This document shows positions 1 through 11,646 of a stretch of DNA of 64,000 nt, piece by piece (positions within the stretch are counted from its first letter, which is position 1; every line of letters starts with the position of its first letter). The position numbers were made by a program, and so were the translations under genes. Source of the stretch: Paragordius varius (lineage: Eukaryota; Nematomorpha); NCBI GenBank assembly GCA_964247055.1, contig OZ176050.1, forward strand, positions 4,464,001-4,528,000, read 5' to 3'. The notes under the pieces are model-generated. The model made no database searches. It was not told where the DNA came from and worked only from the letters and a program-made list of their open reading frames with translations.

Positions 1-800
1 GGCTAGAAAAGATTAAAAATATCTTAAACTTTGTTTTTATCTTTAAATTTTCGAAATTATCAGCCTCGTAAAGAAAATAAATTAATATTGAGATGGTAAT
101 TTTTAAAAAAAACAAAAAACTCAAAATGACTGTTTTGAGCGACATAAAAGCAATAAAAAAATGTTTTAATCAAAAAAACTTTCTGTTACCTTTTTTGGAC
201 ATTCATCACCATCTAGACAAAGTTTGAGCTATTTTCATCCATTAGTTTCAAAAATATATTAATTAAAAAAAATAGCTCTCGCTTCGCGCGTTTGTCGCTT
301 TCTGTGTCCAAACTGTCGATTTAATTCATATTAGTATACATTTTATAGAGTTTTATTACTCTTTCAAATGATATATTACAAATAGGCATTGCTTGTATAT
401 TTTCAAAGAAAAACATTTTTTAGTAAAATTTTGATAAAGAGGGCGCATAATCAAAAAAATCAAATTATACAAATACGTGGAGTTTAATTTTATTTCAGAT
501 TTACTGTTAAAATGATACTAAATATCAGAAAATGCAAAAAACTCGAGTGGCAGAAAAATTTGTTGTCCAGTGTTATATTCCGCCCTTGTACTAGGCATTT
601 CTGTCAAAATCTGATATATTTTTTGTTTATTAAGTTCGGCGCTTGCACTGGGAAGTTCCTGAATTCTGTGAAGATCTGGTCTGGTTCTTTATACATATAT
701 GATATTTTGTTTTTTCTATACATTAAAAATCAAAGGATATTTATATTTAATATCATACATATTGTTTCAGAATTATTAATAGAAAATATCACACTTATTA
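1..800. other. AT-rich repeat-bearing DNA, no gene seen
   Basis: I see no splice-bounded coding exon here. The stretch around 583-760 recurs in degraded form at 1863-1930 (both contain 'CTTGTACT.GGCATTTCTGTCA'-like sequence), so the flank is itself repetitive. The 99-codon open frame at 512-811 runs into the transposon end at 801, has no recognisable motif and is most likely chance. Confidence 0.5.
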
Positions 801-1855
801 CAGTCATGTAGACTTAATTTTATCAAAAATTTACTTTTTTTCGTTAAATGGGTATTAATATTTGGTAAAAAAATATAAAAACAAGAGCTATCTGGTATAT
901 ATCATATTTTTTAAAAAAGTAAAAGAAGTGTGAGGGAAGGGCGTCGGAAATCTTTGGTAAAAAATGAAAATACACTAACTATTAACCCTTCATTTAAAAT
1001 TATTGTACAAAAGGGTTAAGAAAATCGTAATTTTTATCTCAATTATAATTTTTTTGTTTTGATATGGGAACGATTTTAAAAGATGCAATATTAAATAATC
1101 ATAAAATTAAAATCTTTAAAAAATATATCAAAACCATTGTAAAATTTTGCACTATATAACAGTAATAAACTGAAATTTATAAAAAAAATATATTCAATAC
1201 TTGAATACTTATTTTAAGCTAACGAAAGGTAAAAATTTAGTCAACGTGACATGTGTTTAATGGTAAAATTGAAAAAATAATACTTATAAACCGCTTTATC
1301 TATTTCCATCAATGTTAGATGTAATTTAAAAAAAGCTACAATTTTACCCTTAACACTAAATGAATACGACATTTTGCAAATATCTTGTAAGATAAAAATG
1401 GCGTCGAAGTTGTTTGACATGTAACTTTTTTTTTAAAACAAATTTTTTTTAGATATTTTGGCATATTTATATAATTTTTATTAGGAATCATAAATTTAAA
1501 TTGGGACCGTTTCTTTCACTAATTTATTAAAAATACTAAATCAAATTTAATCTGGGGTATATTTGGATACCTCAATTTGAATCTAGGTGTTAAATAAAAA
1601 TTTTATCAAAAAAAATAATATATAAAATTTTGCTAAAAAATTAACAAAAATATTACCATTCCCCTTTAACAATATTTTAAGATTTTCATTTTTTACCAAA
1701 GATTTCTGACGCCCTTCCCCCACACTTCTTTTACTTTTTTAAAGAATATGATATGGTAATACCATATAGCTCTTGTTTTTATATTCTTTACCAAATATTA
1801 ATACCCATTTAACATAAAAAAGTAAATTTTTGATAAAATAAAGTCTACATGACCG
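801..1855. mobile_element. Tc1/mariner-like terminal-inverted-repeat element, non-autonomous, carrying a nested repeat
   Basis: The left end reads CAGTCATGTA and the right end is its complement (TACATGACCG), each flanked by TA (799-800 and 1856-1857), the target duplication of the IS630/Tc1/mariner group. The inverted repeats are long, roughly 801-975 against 1677-1855, and include matching blocks such as AGAAGTGTGAGGGAAGGGCG and its complement near 1707-1728. No transposase frame is visible. The interior carries a reverse copy of repeat family A (about 1125-1593), so that repeat probably inserted later. Two short relatives lie at 37048-37271 and 43169-43391. Confidence 0.75.
1125..1593 (-). 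repeat. Repeat family A, reverse copy nested in the mariner-like element
   Basis: Read on the minus strand it starts TTAACACCTAGATTCAAATT, has a short palindrome (GGTATCC...TACCCC), then the family core (ACGGTCCCAATTTAAATTTA, later GACGCCATTTTTATCTTACA). Family A is a ~0.5 kb non-coding repeat seen about nine times in this window. Its ends resemble TTAACACTT...AAGTGTTAA. Confidence 0.7.
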
Positions 1856-1974
1856 TATATTGCTTGTACTGGGCATTTCTGTCATCTGATATATTCTTTG
1901 TTTTTAAAAGACAATGGATATTTATATAAAGTTTCCATATGTTTTAATAAATATATTACTATTATTTTAGAGTA

Positions 1975-2465
1975 GCACTATTGAAGGAAAGGGACCCATT
2001 TTTATTTTTTCAATCCTGATAATAATTATATAAAACGGTTAAAATATCTAAATAATTTTTTTTTGTAAAAGAAGTTCCATGTCAGAATATTTGGACGGCA
2101 TTGTTGTTTTACAAAATTTTTGCAAAATATCGTATTCATTTAATTTTAAAGGTAAAGTTAATGGTAACTTTTAATTAAAAACTAACATTAATAGAAATAG
2201 AAAAGTGGTTAATTTTACAATTTAGCCAATGACCTAATACGTTGACTATATTTTTACCTTTGGGTTATAAATTAAAATAGGTATTATCAAGTATTTTTAA
2301 ATTTTTATTGTATTTTTCGGTTTATTAATCTTTTATAAGAGCAAAATTATGCCCTGGTGATATCTTCCATATATTTTTAGGCTATTTTGTGTTAAACATG
2401 CGTAGAATATTCAAATACCCATTTTGAATCGAAGGACATAAATGAGTGTTGTATCCAAGTGTTAA
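1975..2465 (+). repeat. Repeat family A, forward copy
   Basis: It contains the family core (AAGTTCCATGTCAGAATATT, then GACGGCATTGTTGTTTTACA) and the diagnostic 3' end GTATCCAAGTGTTAA at 2451-2465. Its 5' end is degraded. No open frame of note. Confidence 0.65.
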
Positions 2466-2539
2466 TTTATTTTACTGTGTAATGTATGAACCTGCGAAAC
2501 CGCTATTTGAAAATTTGCATTAATATAATTGTGATATTC

Positions 2540-3850
2540 TATGATGGCGCATTTGTTAGGGCAGAAGCCTAATTAGTGGGTAATATAACCGCTATACATA
2601 ATATATCGCCTTTTTGAGGTAATATTTCAGGCCCCTATCAAACATTACCAAAATTTGACTCCAAAGTCACTCTGTATCGATATGATGTCATAGTTGTAGG
2701 CGGACAGCCCCCTACCCAGAACCCAATATGAAAATGTGGTTCGATAAAATTTTATGCCTTCATACGGAATACGTGGAAACATTCATTCAATATGTTCTTA
2801 TTTGTTTTTGGAAGAATGGCTTCAAAACTAAATAGTATATCATTGATAGGGCATTTTTTCGGGCGTAAAGGACCTATTCAATCCTAATTTAAAAAACCGC
2901 TGGTCTTAAATCTTTGCCTTCTTACGGGTATTATTCAGGTCTTTATTAAACTTATGTGACCTGATAGGTTTTTTGAAAAAATTACACCTAACAACGCAAA
3001 TTTGATATGGTGTCGCAGTTTAGGCGGGTGTCCCTACCCAGAAGATAATACGAAAAAGCGCTTGATTAAAATTTTTACCTTTTTATGGAGATTACCTGGA
3101 ATCATATTGATTCCATATGCTCTCATTATTTTTTGGAAAAATTGCCTCAAATCTAAAAAATCATTCTAAGGTGGCGCATTTTTCAGGGCGTGAAGGGCCT
3201 AATTAACGGCTAATTAAAACCGCACAACCTAAATCTGTGCCTTGTTACGGGTAATATTTTTACCTATTGAACTCATATGACCTGATAGGTTTTTTGAAAT
3301 TTAGGCCCAAAACGCTATTTCGATATGACAGAGCAGTTTTTAGCGTGTATCTCCTTACCCGGCAGCTAATAAAGGAAACGATCTGCTAAAATTTTTGCCT
3401 TTTAACAGGGAATACCTTGAATCCTTATTGAATTATTACGGTCTTATACCTTAGGCGAAAAATAGATTCAAAAAATTATTTTTATGGACTTTTGAAAAAA
3501 TTGCATTTTACGGGGGGAGCAGGTAAAAAGAGGGCCTAAATTAAAGCGAACGACTATGTTTGGCGCAATCGAAAATAAGTAAAAAAAATCATATTTTAAA
3601 TTGAATGGTCCAACTCGTTTTCCGGAAAATTGTCTCAAAGACACGATTTTTGTGAACTTATGTTTTCAAAAAACCCGTTTTTTACACGGGGTGGGCCCGA
3701 ACTGGGGTCCTAATTCAAAAAAGAGTGAAGCTATTGTCGGGGCATTATTTAATGATTATATTGTTTGACATTTGGATTTGAATGGGTCTACCGGTTTTTC
3801 GGAAACAGATCACAAAGCCACCACTCTTAATTTTATAAATATATATATTA
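2540..3850 (-). mobile_element. Helitron copy, left arm of a head-to-head pair (5' end at ~3850)
   Basis: In Helitron sense this copy runs on the minus strand. Its 5' end at 3830-3850 is a slightly mutated version of TCTATATATTTATAAAA, the exact 5' terminus of the intact copies at 10713-11287 and 27498-28172, followed by the shared block around CTGGCTTTGTGATCTG and CGGAAAACCGG. It is the inverted counterpart of 4182-5480 (symmetry centre about 4020). From ~3400 down to 2540 it consists of ~315 bp tandem units. The 3' hairpin/CTAG end is missing, so the copy is truncated. Confidence 0.6.
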
Positions 3851-4181
3851 TGTTAATTAAAAAAAATATTGGTAATCTTCTAGATTTGAAGATACACAAT
3901 TTATTTTACGGTGAATTTGAAATATTTGAGGGTGAATTTAAATTATTTGAGGATGAATTTGAAATGTTTATGATAAGAATTGTCAAAGGAGGAAGGGGTA
4001 AATGATTTAATAATTGTTGATTTTTAAATTACCCGTTTGCTACAATTAGATTTGGGTGCCATGTATTTAAATTTAAAAACCTGAAAAATTGTAAAATATA
4101 TGTTTATCTAATATATATAAGTATATTTGATAATCATAATGAGTATAATTATTTCAATTTAGCACTGGAAAAACTCCTTAA
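3851..4181. repeat. Spacer between the two Helitron arms, with family C-like tandem motifs
   Basis: This ~330 bp spacer separates the inverted Helitron arms. At 3885-3975 it has three tandem versions of GGTGAATTTGAAATATTTGA, the sequence that forms the inverted repeats of the family C elements at 12131-12405 and 31991-32264. The 77-codon open frame that starts in the left arm at 3772 and runs to 4005 translates these repeats and is not a gene. Confidence 0.5.
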
Positions 4182-6245
4182 CCTATATATTCAAAAAATA
4201 AAAAATGCTGGCTTTGTGATCTGTTTCCAGAAAACCGGAACCATTCAAATCCAAATGTCGAAAAAATATAATTAATGAACGCCCTGACAATAGTTCGCCC
4301 TTTTTTAAATTAGCCCCCCAGTCCGGGCGTATCCCGTGTAAAAACGGTTTTTTTGAAAAAATAAGTTCACAAAAATCATGTCTTTGAAACAATTTTCCGG
4401 AAATCATGTTAAACCATTCGGTTTCAATAATCATTTTTATATTCTTTTTTTAGATTGAGCCGAACATAGTTGGCTCGACTTTTTGATTTTGTCCCTATTT
4501 TTACCCCCTCCTCCCGAAAGTGCCATTTGATTGAAAAAATTAAGTCCACAAAAAAGTTTTTTGAATCTATTTTTCATCCAAGGTATGAGACCGTAAAAAT
4601 TTAATGAGGATTCCCCATATTCCCCGTTAAAAGGCATATAGTCGTGCGTTTTTTTTATATTGGATGCTGTTTAAGGAGATACCAGCTAAAAACTGCTCCG
4701 TCATATCAAAATAGCGTTTTGGGCCTAAATTTCAAAAAACCTATCAGGTCATATGAGTTCAATAGGTAAAAATATTACCCGTAACAAGGCACAAATTTAG
4801 GTCGGGCGGTTTTTCAAAATTAGCCGTTAATTAGGTCCTTCACGTCTGAAAAATGCGCCACCATAGTATGATTTTTTAGTTAGGCAATTCTTCCAAAAAC
4901 TCATGAAAGCATATGAAAAGAATCAGGATTCCAGGTATTCTCCGTAAAAAGGAAAAAAATTTAATCAAGCGCTTTTTTGTATCAGCCTCTGGTAGGGAGC
5001 TACCCGCCTAAAACTCCATTATATAGAAAATGCGTTGTTTAGGAGTTAATTTTCAGAAAATTTATCCCATACAAGTTTAATAAGGGCCTGAATTATTACC
5101 GGTAAAAAGGCAAAAATTTAAGTCGAGCGGTTTTTTAGTCGGTTAAATAGGCCCTTTACGCCCTAACAATGCGCTATCATTGAGCTAATATTTAGTTTTG
5201 TAGCCATTTTTTAAAAACTAATACATATGGAATGAATGATGATCCTATATAAAGGCAAAATTTTTTATCGAACGTCTTTTTTATATTGGCATCTGTGTAG
5301 GGGGCTACCTGCCTACAACTGCGCCATCATATCGATACAGCGTGACTTTAGAGGCTTAGAAAACTTATCAGGCCATATGGGATCAAAAGGGCTTGAAATA
5401 TTACTCGTAAAACGCCAAAAATTTATGTAGAGCGGTTTTATTAAATTACCCCTTAATTAGGCCCTTCCCTGAAAAATGCACCACCATAGAATGACTTTTT
5501 GGTTTTGAGGCAATTTTTCGAAACCACGAGAGCATATGGAATCAATCATGATTCCAGTTATTACCAGAATGAAGGCAAAAATTTTAATCGAGCGCTTTTT
5601 TGTTTCGCCCCTGGTTAGGGAGCTACCCTCGCAAAACTGCATAACCATATCGATACAGCATCCCTTTGGAACCAAACTTCAGAAAACCTAGGAGTCTAAT
5701 AGGAACATATGAAATCCATGATAATTCCAGATATTCCCCATATAAAGATAAAAATTTTGCCCAACGCTTTTTTACACCTGCCCCTGGATAAGGATCTACC
5801 CGCCAAAAACTGAGCCACTATATAGAAATTGCGTTGTTTTGGAGCGATTTTACAGAAAATTTATGAAGCCATATGAGCTCATTAAAAGCTTATTACCCGT
5901 AACTAGGTAAAAAAGGTCAGGCGTTTTAGCCGTTAATTTGGGGCCTTTATGCCCCAAAACTACACTATCATTAAACGATTATATAATGTTGAGGTATTTT
6001 TTCGAATAACCCATGAGATGATGGTATCAAAAATGATTCCAAATATTTGCCCTATAGAGGCAAAAATTTAACTCAGCGCTTTTTACATATAGGTTTATGG
6101 GAAGGGTTCTACCGGTTTAAAACTGAGACGCCATACAAAAATGGCGTGGTTATGGAGCTAATTTTCAAAAAACTTATTATACGAGTTCTAAACACATTTC
6201 TGGGGAATTTGTATAATATCATTCCTTCCTTTAAAAGGTGACCAC
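4182..6245 (+). mobile_element. Helitron copy, right arm of a head-to-head pair, with ~312 bp tandem units
   Basis: It starts CTATATATTCAAAAAATAAA, a variant of the family 5' end, then ATGCTGGCTTTGTGATCTG and the CCGGAAAACCGG-like block, as in the other Helitrons here. From ~4680 it is an array: the landmark around 'CCATCATATCGATACAGCGT' recurs near 4706, 5020, 5331, 5652, 5822 and 6133, i.e. steps of ~312 bp with one shortened unit. The 3' end typical of the 27.5 kb copy is absent. No Rep/helicase coding is visible, so the element is non-autonomous or a remnant. Confidence 0.6.
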
Positions 6246-6538
6246 AAATTACTTTTTATATCCCTTGATCCCAGCTGTTTAAAACAATTTCAAAATAAAC
6301 ACTTTTAACCATAATTTCGAATAAAGGAAAATATTAAAATAAATCCAATGATAGTTGAATATTAACTTTAATAAGGGACAGTTAAAATATGGTCAATTTC
6401 GATAATATTTGAGCCTATGCAAAAACCCGTAAAAGAATAATTAAAGACATTCTTTTTATTAAATATGTTTTTTATTATTCTTTATCTCCATTACCTCTAT
6501 TTATTGCAAATTATTAAGAATAATTATCGGTGAGACTA

Positions 6539-6569
6539 CGTCACAGCGAAGCGTGACAGGGCCAGCTAG
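6539..6569 (+). other. Possible Helitron-type 3' terminus (hairpin plus CTAG)
   Basis: The hairpin GTCACAGCGAAGCGTGAC is followed eight bases later by CTAG, the spacing expected of a Helitron 3' end. It lies ~320 bp beyond the tandem array and may be the true end of the right-arm element. The base after CTAG is A, not the usual T, and the sequence differs from the 3' end of the other copies, so this is tentative. Confidence 0.3.
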
Positions 6570-6589
6570 AACACAATATTAATTATCTA

Positions 6590-6725
6590 TGCGATAAACA
6601 TATATTCACATCAATGATGAGATATATTAGCCTCAAAACACATAATTTATTTTTAGGATGAATTCGAAATGTTTAGGAGTGCATATTGTTCTAGGGTTTA
6701 TTTAAGTGTAAATGGTATATTTTGT
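6590..6725 (+). repeat. Family C MITE fragment
   Basis: It carries the internal and 3' part of family C: ATATATTAGCCTCAAAACAC, then CATAATTTATTTTTAGGATG and a terminal GTGTAAATGGTATATTTT. It lacks the left inverted repeat. Confidence 0.5.
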
Positions 6726-8030
6726 CAAAATGTAATCAAAAGCCTTTCAATGTTAAATAATTTCATTATATAACCACAATATATTTATATTTTATAGTTT
6801 TCAAGCGAGTTACAAATTTTAAAATATGTATAATACAAAAAGCTATAGAGCTTATATTTATATATTAAATTTGGCTAATCTTCATATAAATGAAATCACT
6901 CTGGGGTAGGAAACTACTTTAAAAATTGGTGTACATAAGGCAAAATATATAAGTAAATTAATAATATATAAAACTTTTTAACCAATATTTGAAATTTCTT
7001 TTATATTACCTGATAAACATATGCTGAAAAGTTTAACTGGTTTGGTTTATATAAGCGGTTACACTGACCGTCTGAAAGCATTAACACCCGGTTAGACCAG
7101 ACTAGATGAAACAAAATTTGATATCAATTTATAAGCATTATAACAAATAAAATATTCGGAAAATTTATTTGATGTTATTTTAGAGAGCGGTTAGTTTTTA
7201 AGTTATGGAAATTTGTCATAAATAACCAAAATAAGAAATCTGGTAAAATTGCGCACATAATGTCTATAAATTTTTGGGAGCTAAATTTTTAACATAATAT
7301 TATATGATATAAATTATAATATCAAAACAATGTTGGTTTTTATTTTTATGTGAGCCTCATTAACATAAAAATTACAAAAATATCTGCTAAATGTTGGAAT
7401 AGCAATTAGTTTCGTTTTAAAAGCTTAGCATTTTCAAGTATGAAGAATATTCTATTATATTTGCATCCTACAGCTGTCTAATACACGTCTATGTACATAA
7501 TTTAATGCCCAATCTGATCCGAATTTTATATAAAATATACGGATTCAAAGCTTAAGTGTAAACAATCATTTTGTTGACTTGATTTTTTAATTGAAATGCT
7601 TTAACTTTTCAGCGACATCGATTTGTGAAGGAAAGGCGCTTCTGTATACTCAAACCTGATCATATAATTTCCGCAATGCAACTCGTAATGCCGCCTATCC
7701 TACTCTAGCTAAATTTTGGTTTAATATGTTTTTTTCAGCAAAACTAACATTTATATCAAACTGCGTTCAAAGGCCAAAGTTTTTCTCAAATCATCCAAAA
7801 ATTTGGCCCACATAATCATGATTAACCAATATGGTTTTCATTTTATAAATTTAATATATGCATATATAATAGTTTTGCCGTGTCACCTTAATTTGGTCGA
7901 ATAATATATTCTAAGCAGTAAAACTAGGAATTGTTGTAAATGAAAATTTATAAGTTACAATGAAATGCTTATTTATACTTTGATTTTTATTTATCCATAA
8001 CCCTTCATTATTTTTTCGCTTTTTTGTCCT
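6726..8030. other. Gene-free AT-rich DNA
   Basis: I see no exon, RNA gene or clear element ends. It is short-frame AT-rich sequence with scattered similarity to the repeats listed elsewhere. Confidence 0.4.
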
Positions 8031-8590
8031 GGTTTACATATTGGGGTAGATTTTATATTCCAGAGCGCAATTTTGTAAATAAATACGGGTTAGTAATTTA
8101 TTTTAGTTAAAATTAAATTATCCAGCATTGTTCTCAAATATTAGATAAAAAAGCTTATTTTTTACAGCTTTGTGACTTCCAGAGTCCACTAATGGGACAG
8201 CCCCAAAACACGATCGAAAAGAACAGCTGATATTAAATTAATATTAAGTTTTTGCTATTAAAATGTGGCTTTAAAGCTTTAATTACTTTTTTAAATCAAA
8301 TTTCAAATCGCTCTGGGATATAAAACAGCCCCAAAAGGTATTGGAGTCTTAAAATCATTATCCGAATTTTGTATTATTTTAATTTTACAAAAAATTCTGA
8401 CAAGTATCTAGGATAAATTTAGAAATACGCCCAACTGGTTTAATAAACAAGGCATAACTTGCTGGATGCATTCATAAATTGCATGTGTCATAGTTTATAC
8501 TAATTGAGGGTAAACATTTTGTCTCATAAAAGAAAAGATTAGAGATGGATTTTTAAATTAATCCTTAGGGAACACCCGATATAAAATACG
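8030..8590 (+). repeat. Repeat family D copy
   Basis: It has the family landmarks in order: TTGGGGTAGATTTTATATTCC, ACAGCTTTGTGACTTCCAGA, AACAGCTGATAT, then CTCTGGGATATAAAACAGCC. The same order occurs forward at 62563-63066 and about 23000-23440, and reversed at 38031-38447 and about 46430-46925. Length is about 0.5 kb and it is non-coding. Confidence 0.55.
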
Positions 8591-8733
8591 CTGAATATGG
8601 AAATCATTGTTTCCACCGAGCACATTTAGTACATAGATTAAAATTTATAATTTCAGAATATGTTAAAAGTGTTGATACAAATAAGTCAATCAATCGCCTG
8701 TTTACCAATTTTTGCCTAATTCATATTTTATAT

Positions 8734-9654
8734 CAGAGGTAACCAACCTTTTTTTCCCATGGGGTACTTTTTTCTTAGAAAATTTCACACAGGCAAGTAT
8801 CAATATTAAGTATTAAAAGATTCATTTATCACTTCAACACAAATGATGAAAATATATATGGCTCTATTTATGGATCGGGGTGACTAGCACAGACCATTTT
8901 AAAATAATCATAATAAATAATTATTTTTGAGTATTATTTTTATATATAATCCTAATTTTATAAAATATATAAATAATGTTGATTCAGAAGACCTCTGATT
9001 GCTACAATGAATACCAATCCTAAAACATTTACGTTATTCAATTTATTCTGATAGTAAGCTTTTTGTTGATTCCATAATATTCATCTTCATAATCTTTAAA
9101 CAGCAATTCAAAAGATTTAATAAAAGCTCCATTCCAAATTTTTCCGTCCTTAACAGAATTAAGGTTTAGATTTCTGATATGCAAGTTGTAATTATGGATT
9201 TTTTTTGCTATATTTCACAATGTAGTGTTTCTGAGCATTTAGTTATCTTTCAATTGATTGATTTTCGATTTGCAAATATCTGATTTGTATTTTTGATAGT
9301 TCATAAGAAGCGTAGTAAAATGTCTGTTGACATTTCCATTAAACAAAGCCATGATGGAGTTACAATCAAACAAGTTTATTAACCATTATTCATTATAAAA
9401 AACAATCTTTTTTCCATTCATTTCTATAACGATATATTTTAGCATTCTTAATTTTTTTAATCATGGTAAAATATAAGTTTAAAAGATACCTCCTTCTGTT
9501 TTTTGCTGAATTTATTTAATAAGAAATTTTTTGACAAAAATTAAAATAAATTGAGGAAAATAAATTGTTTATGGAAAAAACTCAAGGCAAATTCACAATT
9601 TGTTAAAAATTTTCAGGCGGGCACGTTTTGAAATCTCAAGGTCACGAACCCCTG
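8734..9654 (-). mobile_element. hAT DNA transposon, decayed, with intact target-site duplication
   Basis: The element is bounded by CAGAGGTAACCAACC and GGTCACGAACCCCTG, short imperfect inverted ends of hAT type, and flanked by the perfect 8-bp duplication TTTTATAT (8726-8733 and 9655-9662). At 921 bp it is far shorter than an autonomous hAT (about 3 kb or more). A relic of transposase coding remains on the minus strand at 9241-9370, including VNRHFTTLLMNYQKYKSDIC followed by KSKINQLKDN. That pattern fits the zinc-finger segment (...NVxRHFxTxH...LRxxKIxxLK) of GTF2IRD2/FAM200-like hAT transposases. Family placement rests on recall of that motif; the boundaries rest on the duplication. Confidence 0.82.
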
Positions 9655-9662
9655 TTTTATAT

Positions 9663-10712
9663 CGTCTAATATATTTGAAAACAATCTAAATAATTTAAAA
9701 TATTAAACCATTTGGTTCAACCAAACATCAGTGAAACAGTTTTCAATATAATTCATAAATTTTTATAAGTTACATTAAATATACTCTTTATAATTTACAT
9801 ATAATTAAAACAATGAATATGCCAGAATGTAAATTTTTTCAATACAATAATAATTTATATATGATATTAAATTCAAAATATGGATAACATTTAATCAATG
9901 ATAATATTAATACTAGCGATACTATACAAAACAAATCAAGCATTCAATTTTGGTTAAAGTAATAGTTCTTATCCGGATAATGAGTGAGTATTATCTGTAT
10001 CTATTTAGAAAAATAAATAAAATTAAAAACATCCCATAAAATATTATATAATGTCAGAAAAATTATGTTAAAAATTTAACTTTTAAAATCCTGCATATGA
10101 TCGTTGGTTGATGTTGGTAGCATGGAATTAGATTGTTGATCAAAAGTCATCTGTGAATATTCATAATTATATTATTTAATAACCTTTTATGTCTAAATTT
10201 AATTCAACTTTAGAACAACATAAATTCTTGTGATTACATTATTATATATAGTAATATATTTAGAACAATAATATATATTAAACACAATTTATAATATATA
10301 ACAATTAAATTAAAAAATTCGATACACTTCTATAGGCGTAAATATAACAAGCTTGACAAAAAATATATATGGATATTTGTGTTGCACTATTCAAAATGCC
10401 ATAACATCCATAAAATGTTTTCATTTTATTATATTATTTTTAAACGATATTTTTGAACAATTAAATATTAAAAAATGTAGCTTTATTTGGCTTGAAAAAT
10501 TATAAAAGCCTATCCAAAATATATCGATTAATTTAGAATTGCGCTAATACAGTAAAAATTTCAAAATATATTATAAAAACCATCTTTTTATATTCTTGAT
10601 ATTTTGTATAAATCCAATGATTACAACCGTGAGTTGGCCTGTAAACAATTTAAATCTTTTTCCAGACAATCCCAAAAATCAAGATTAGAATGTGGTATTT
10701 TTATAAAAATAA
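9663..10712. other. Gene-free AT-rich DNA
   Basis: I see nothing recognisable here beyond very AT-rich sequence with no frame worth calling. Confidence 0.4.
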
Positions 10713-11287
10713 CTAGCGTAAATCTCGTGCTGCTACAAAGCCCGAGGAAGTCCTTCGGACTTCTGGGGGGGCTATTTGAAAAAAGGGACAATATATGTGA
10801 ATTATTTCGGAACATTATTTAATAGCTATCATAGGAATTTCAAAACGGTGCATTCATACTAATATATTGTTTACTTTGGCGAAAATAGATTCAAAAAATT
10901 ATTTTTGTGGACTTTGTTTTTTGAAAAAATGGCATTTTACGGGGGGAGCGGATAAAAAGAGGGCCTAAATCAAAAAAGCGAGACGACTATGTTCGGCGCA
11001 ATCGAAAATAACTAAACAAAAATCATATTTGAAATTGAATGGTCTATACACGTTCTCCGGAAAATTGTCTCAAAGACACGATTTTTGTGGACTTGTGTTT
11101 TCAAAAAAACCGTTTTTTACACGGGATGGGCCCGAACCGGGGGGGCTATATTAAAAAAAGGGCGAAGCTATTGTCGGGGCATTCATTAGTGATTATATTT
11201 TTTTTGATATTTGGATATGAATGGGTCTACCGGTTTTCCGGTACCAGATCACAAAGCCAGCATTTTCCATTTTTATAAATATATAGA
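10713..11287 (-). mobile_element. Short non-autonomous Helitron, both ends present
   Basis: Read on the minus strand it begins TCTATATATTTATAAAA immediately after an A and ends in CTAG immediately before a T, the A|TC...CTRR|T insertion signature of Helitrons. A perfect hairpin (GAAGTCC...GGACTTC) lies ~30 bp before the end. The 575 bp body shares its sequence with 27498-28172 and with the head-to-head pair at 2540-6245, including the block around CCGGAAAATTGTCTCAAAGA. It encodes no Rep/helicase. The open frames at 10604-10822 and 11039-11278 are chance frames in it. Confidence 0.75.
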
Positions 11288-11646
11288 TTACTCTTTTTTT
11301 GTAATTTTAATTTTACTGTTCATAAAACTACCTTTGACTATTATACATTCCACTTACACTAGAAACTCATCATCTTTACTCCGACCTTAGCTCAATATCC
11401 GCATCATAAATTTTTTTAAATAAATTGATATTTACTTAAATTTTCAGCTTTTACAATCGTTGTACATGGCTAATTAAAAAATAAAAAAAATAATTATTTT
11501 TTATTGTTTTTTAAGGCTGCCCCAATAACCAAGAAACTTAATTAAAAATCGTGAAAGTGCAGGATTATTATCAGCTGGACTCTTAGTAGGCGCTGTTTAT
11601 TTAACACTCATTTTAAGAGGGCAGGGGACAGGGGTCAACTGTATTT
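11288..11646. other. 3' flank of the AT-hook gene
   Basis: No coding exon is seen. It contains the candidate polyadenylation signal of the minus-strand gene (11596-11601). Confidence 0.4.
11596..11601 (-). terminator. Candidate polyadenylation signal AATAAA
   Basis: AATAAA on the minus strand begins 46 nt after the stop codon of the 16-exon gene that ends at 11647. Position and strand fit a 3' end signal, but in such AT-rich DNA the hexamer also occurs by chance. Confidence 0.4.

Noticed and set aside
4680-6245. CRISPR-like or satellite array
   Set aside because: Units are ~312 bp, diverged and lack short identical repeats with unique spacers. They lie inside a Helitron with known ends, in a eukaryotic genome.
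10621-11278. Short frames in the 10.6-11.3 kb region
   Set aside because: They overlap the non-coding Helitron at 10713-11287 and follow its palindromic sequence.
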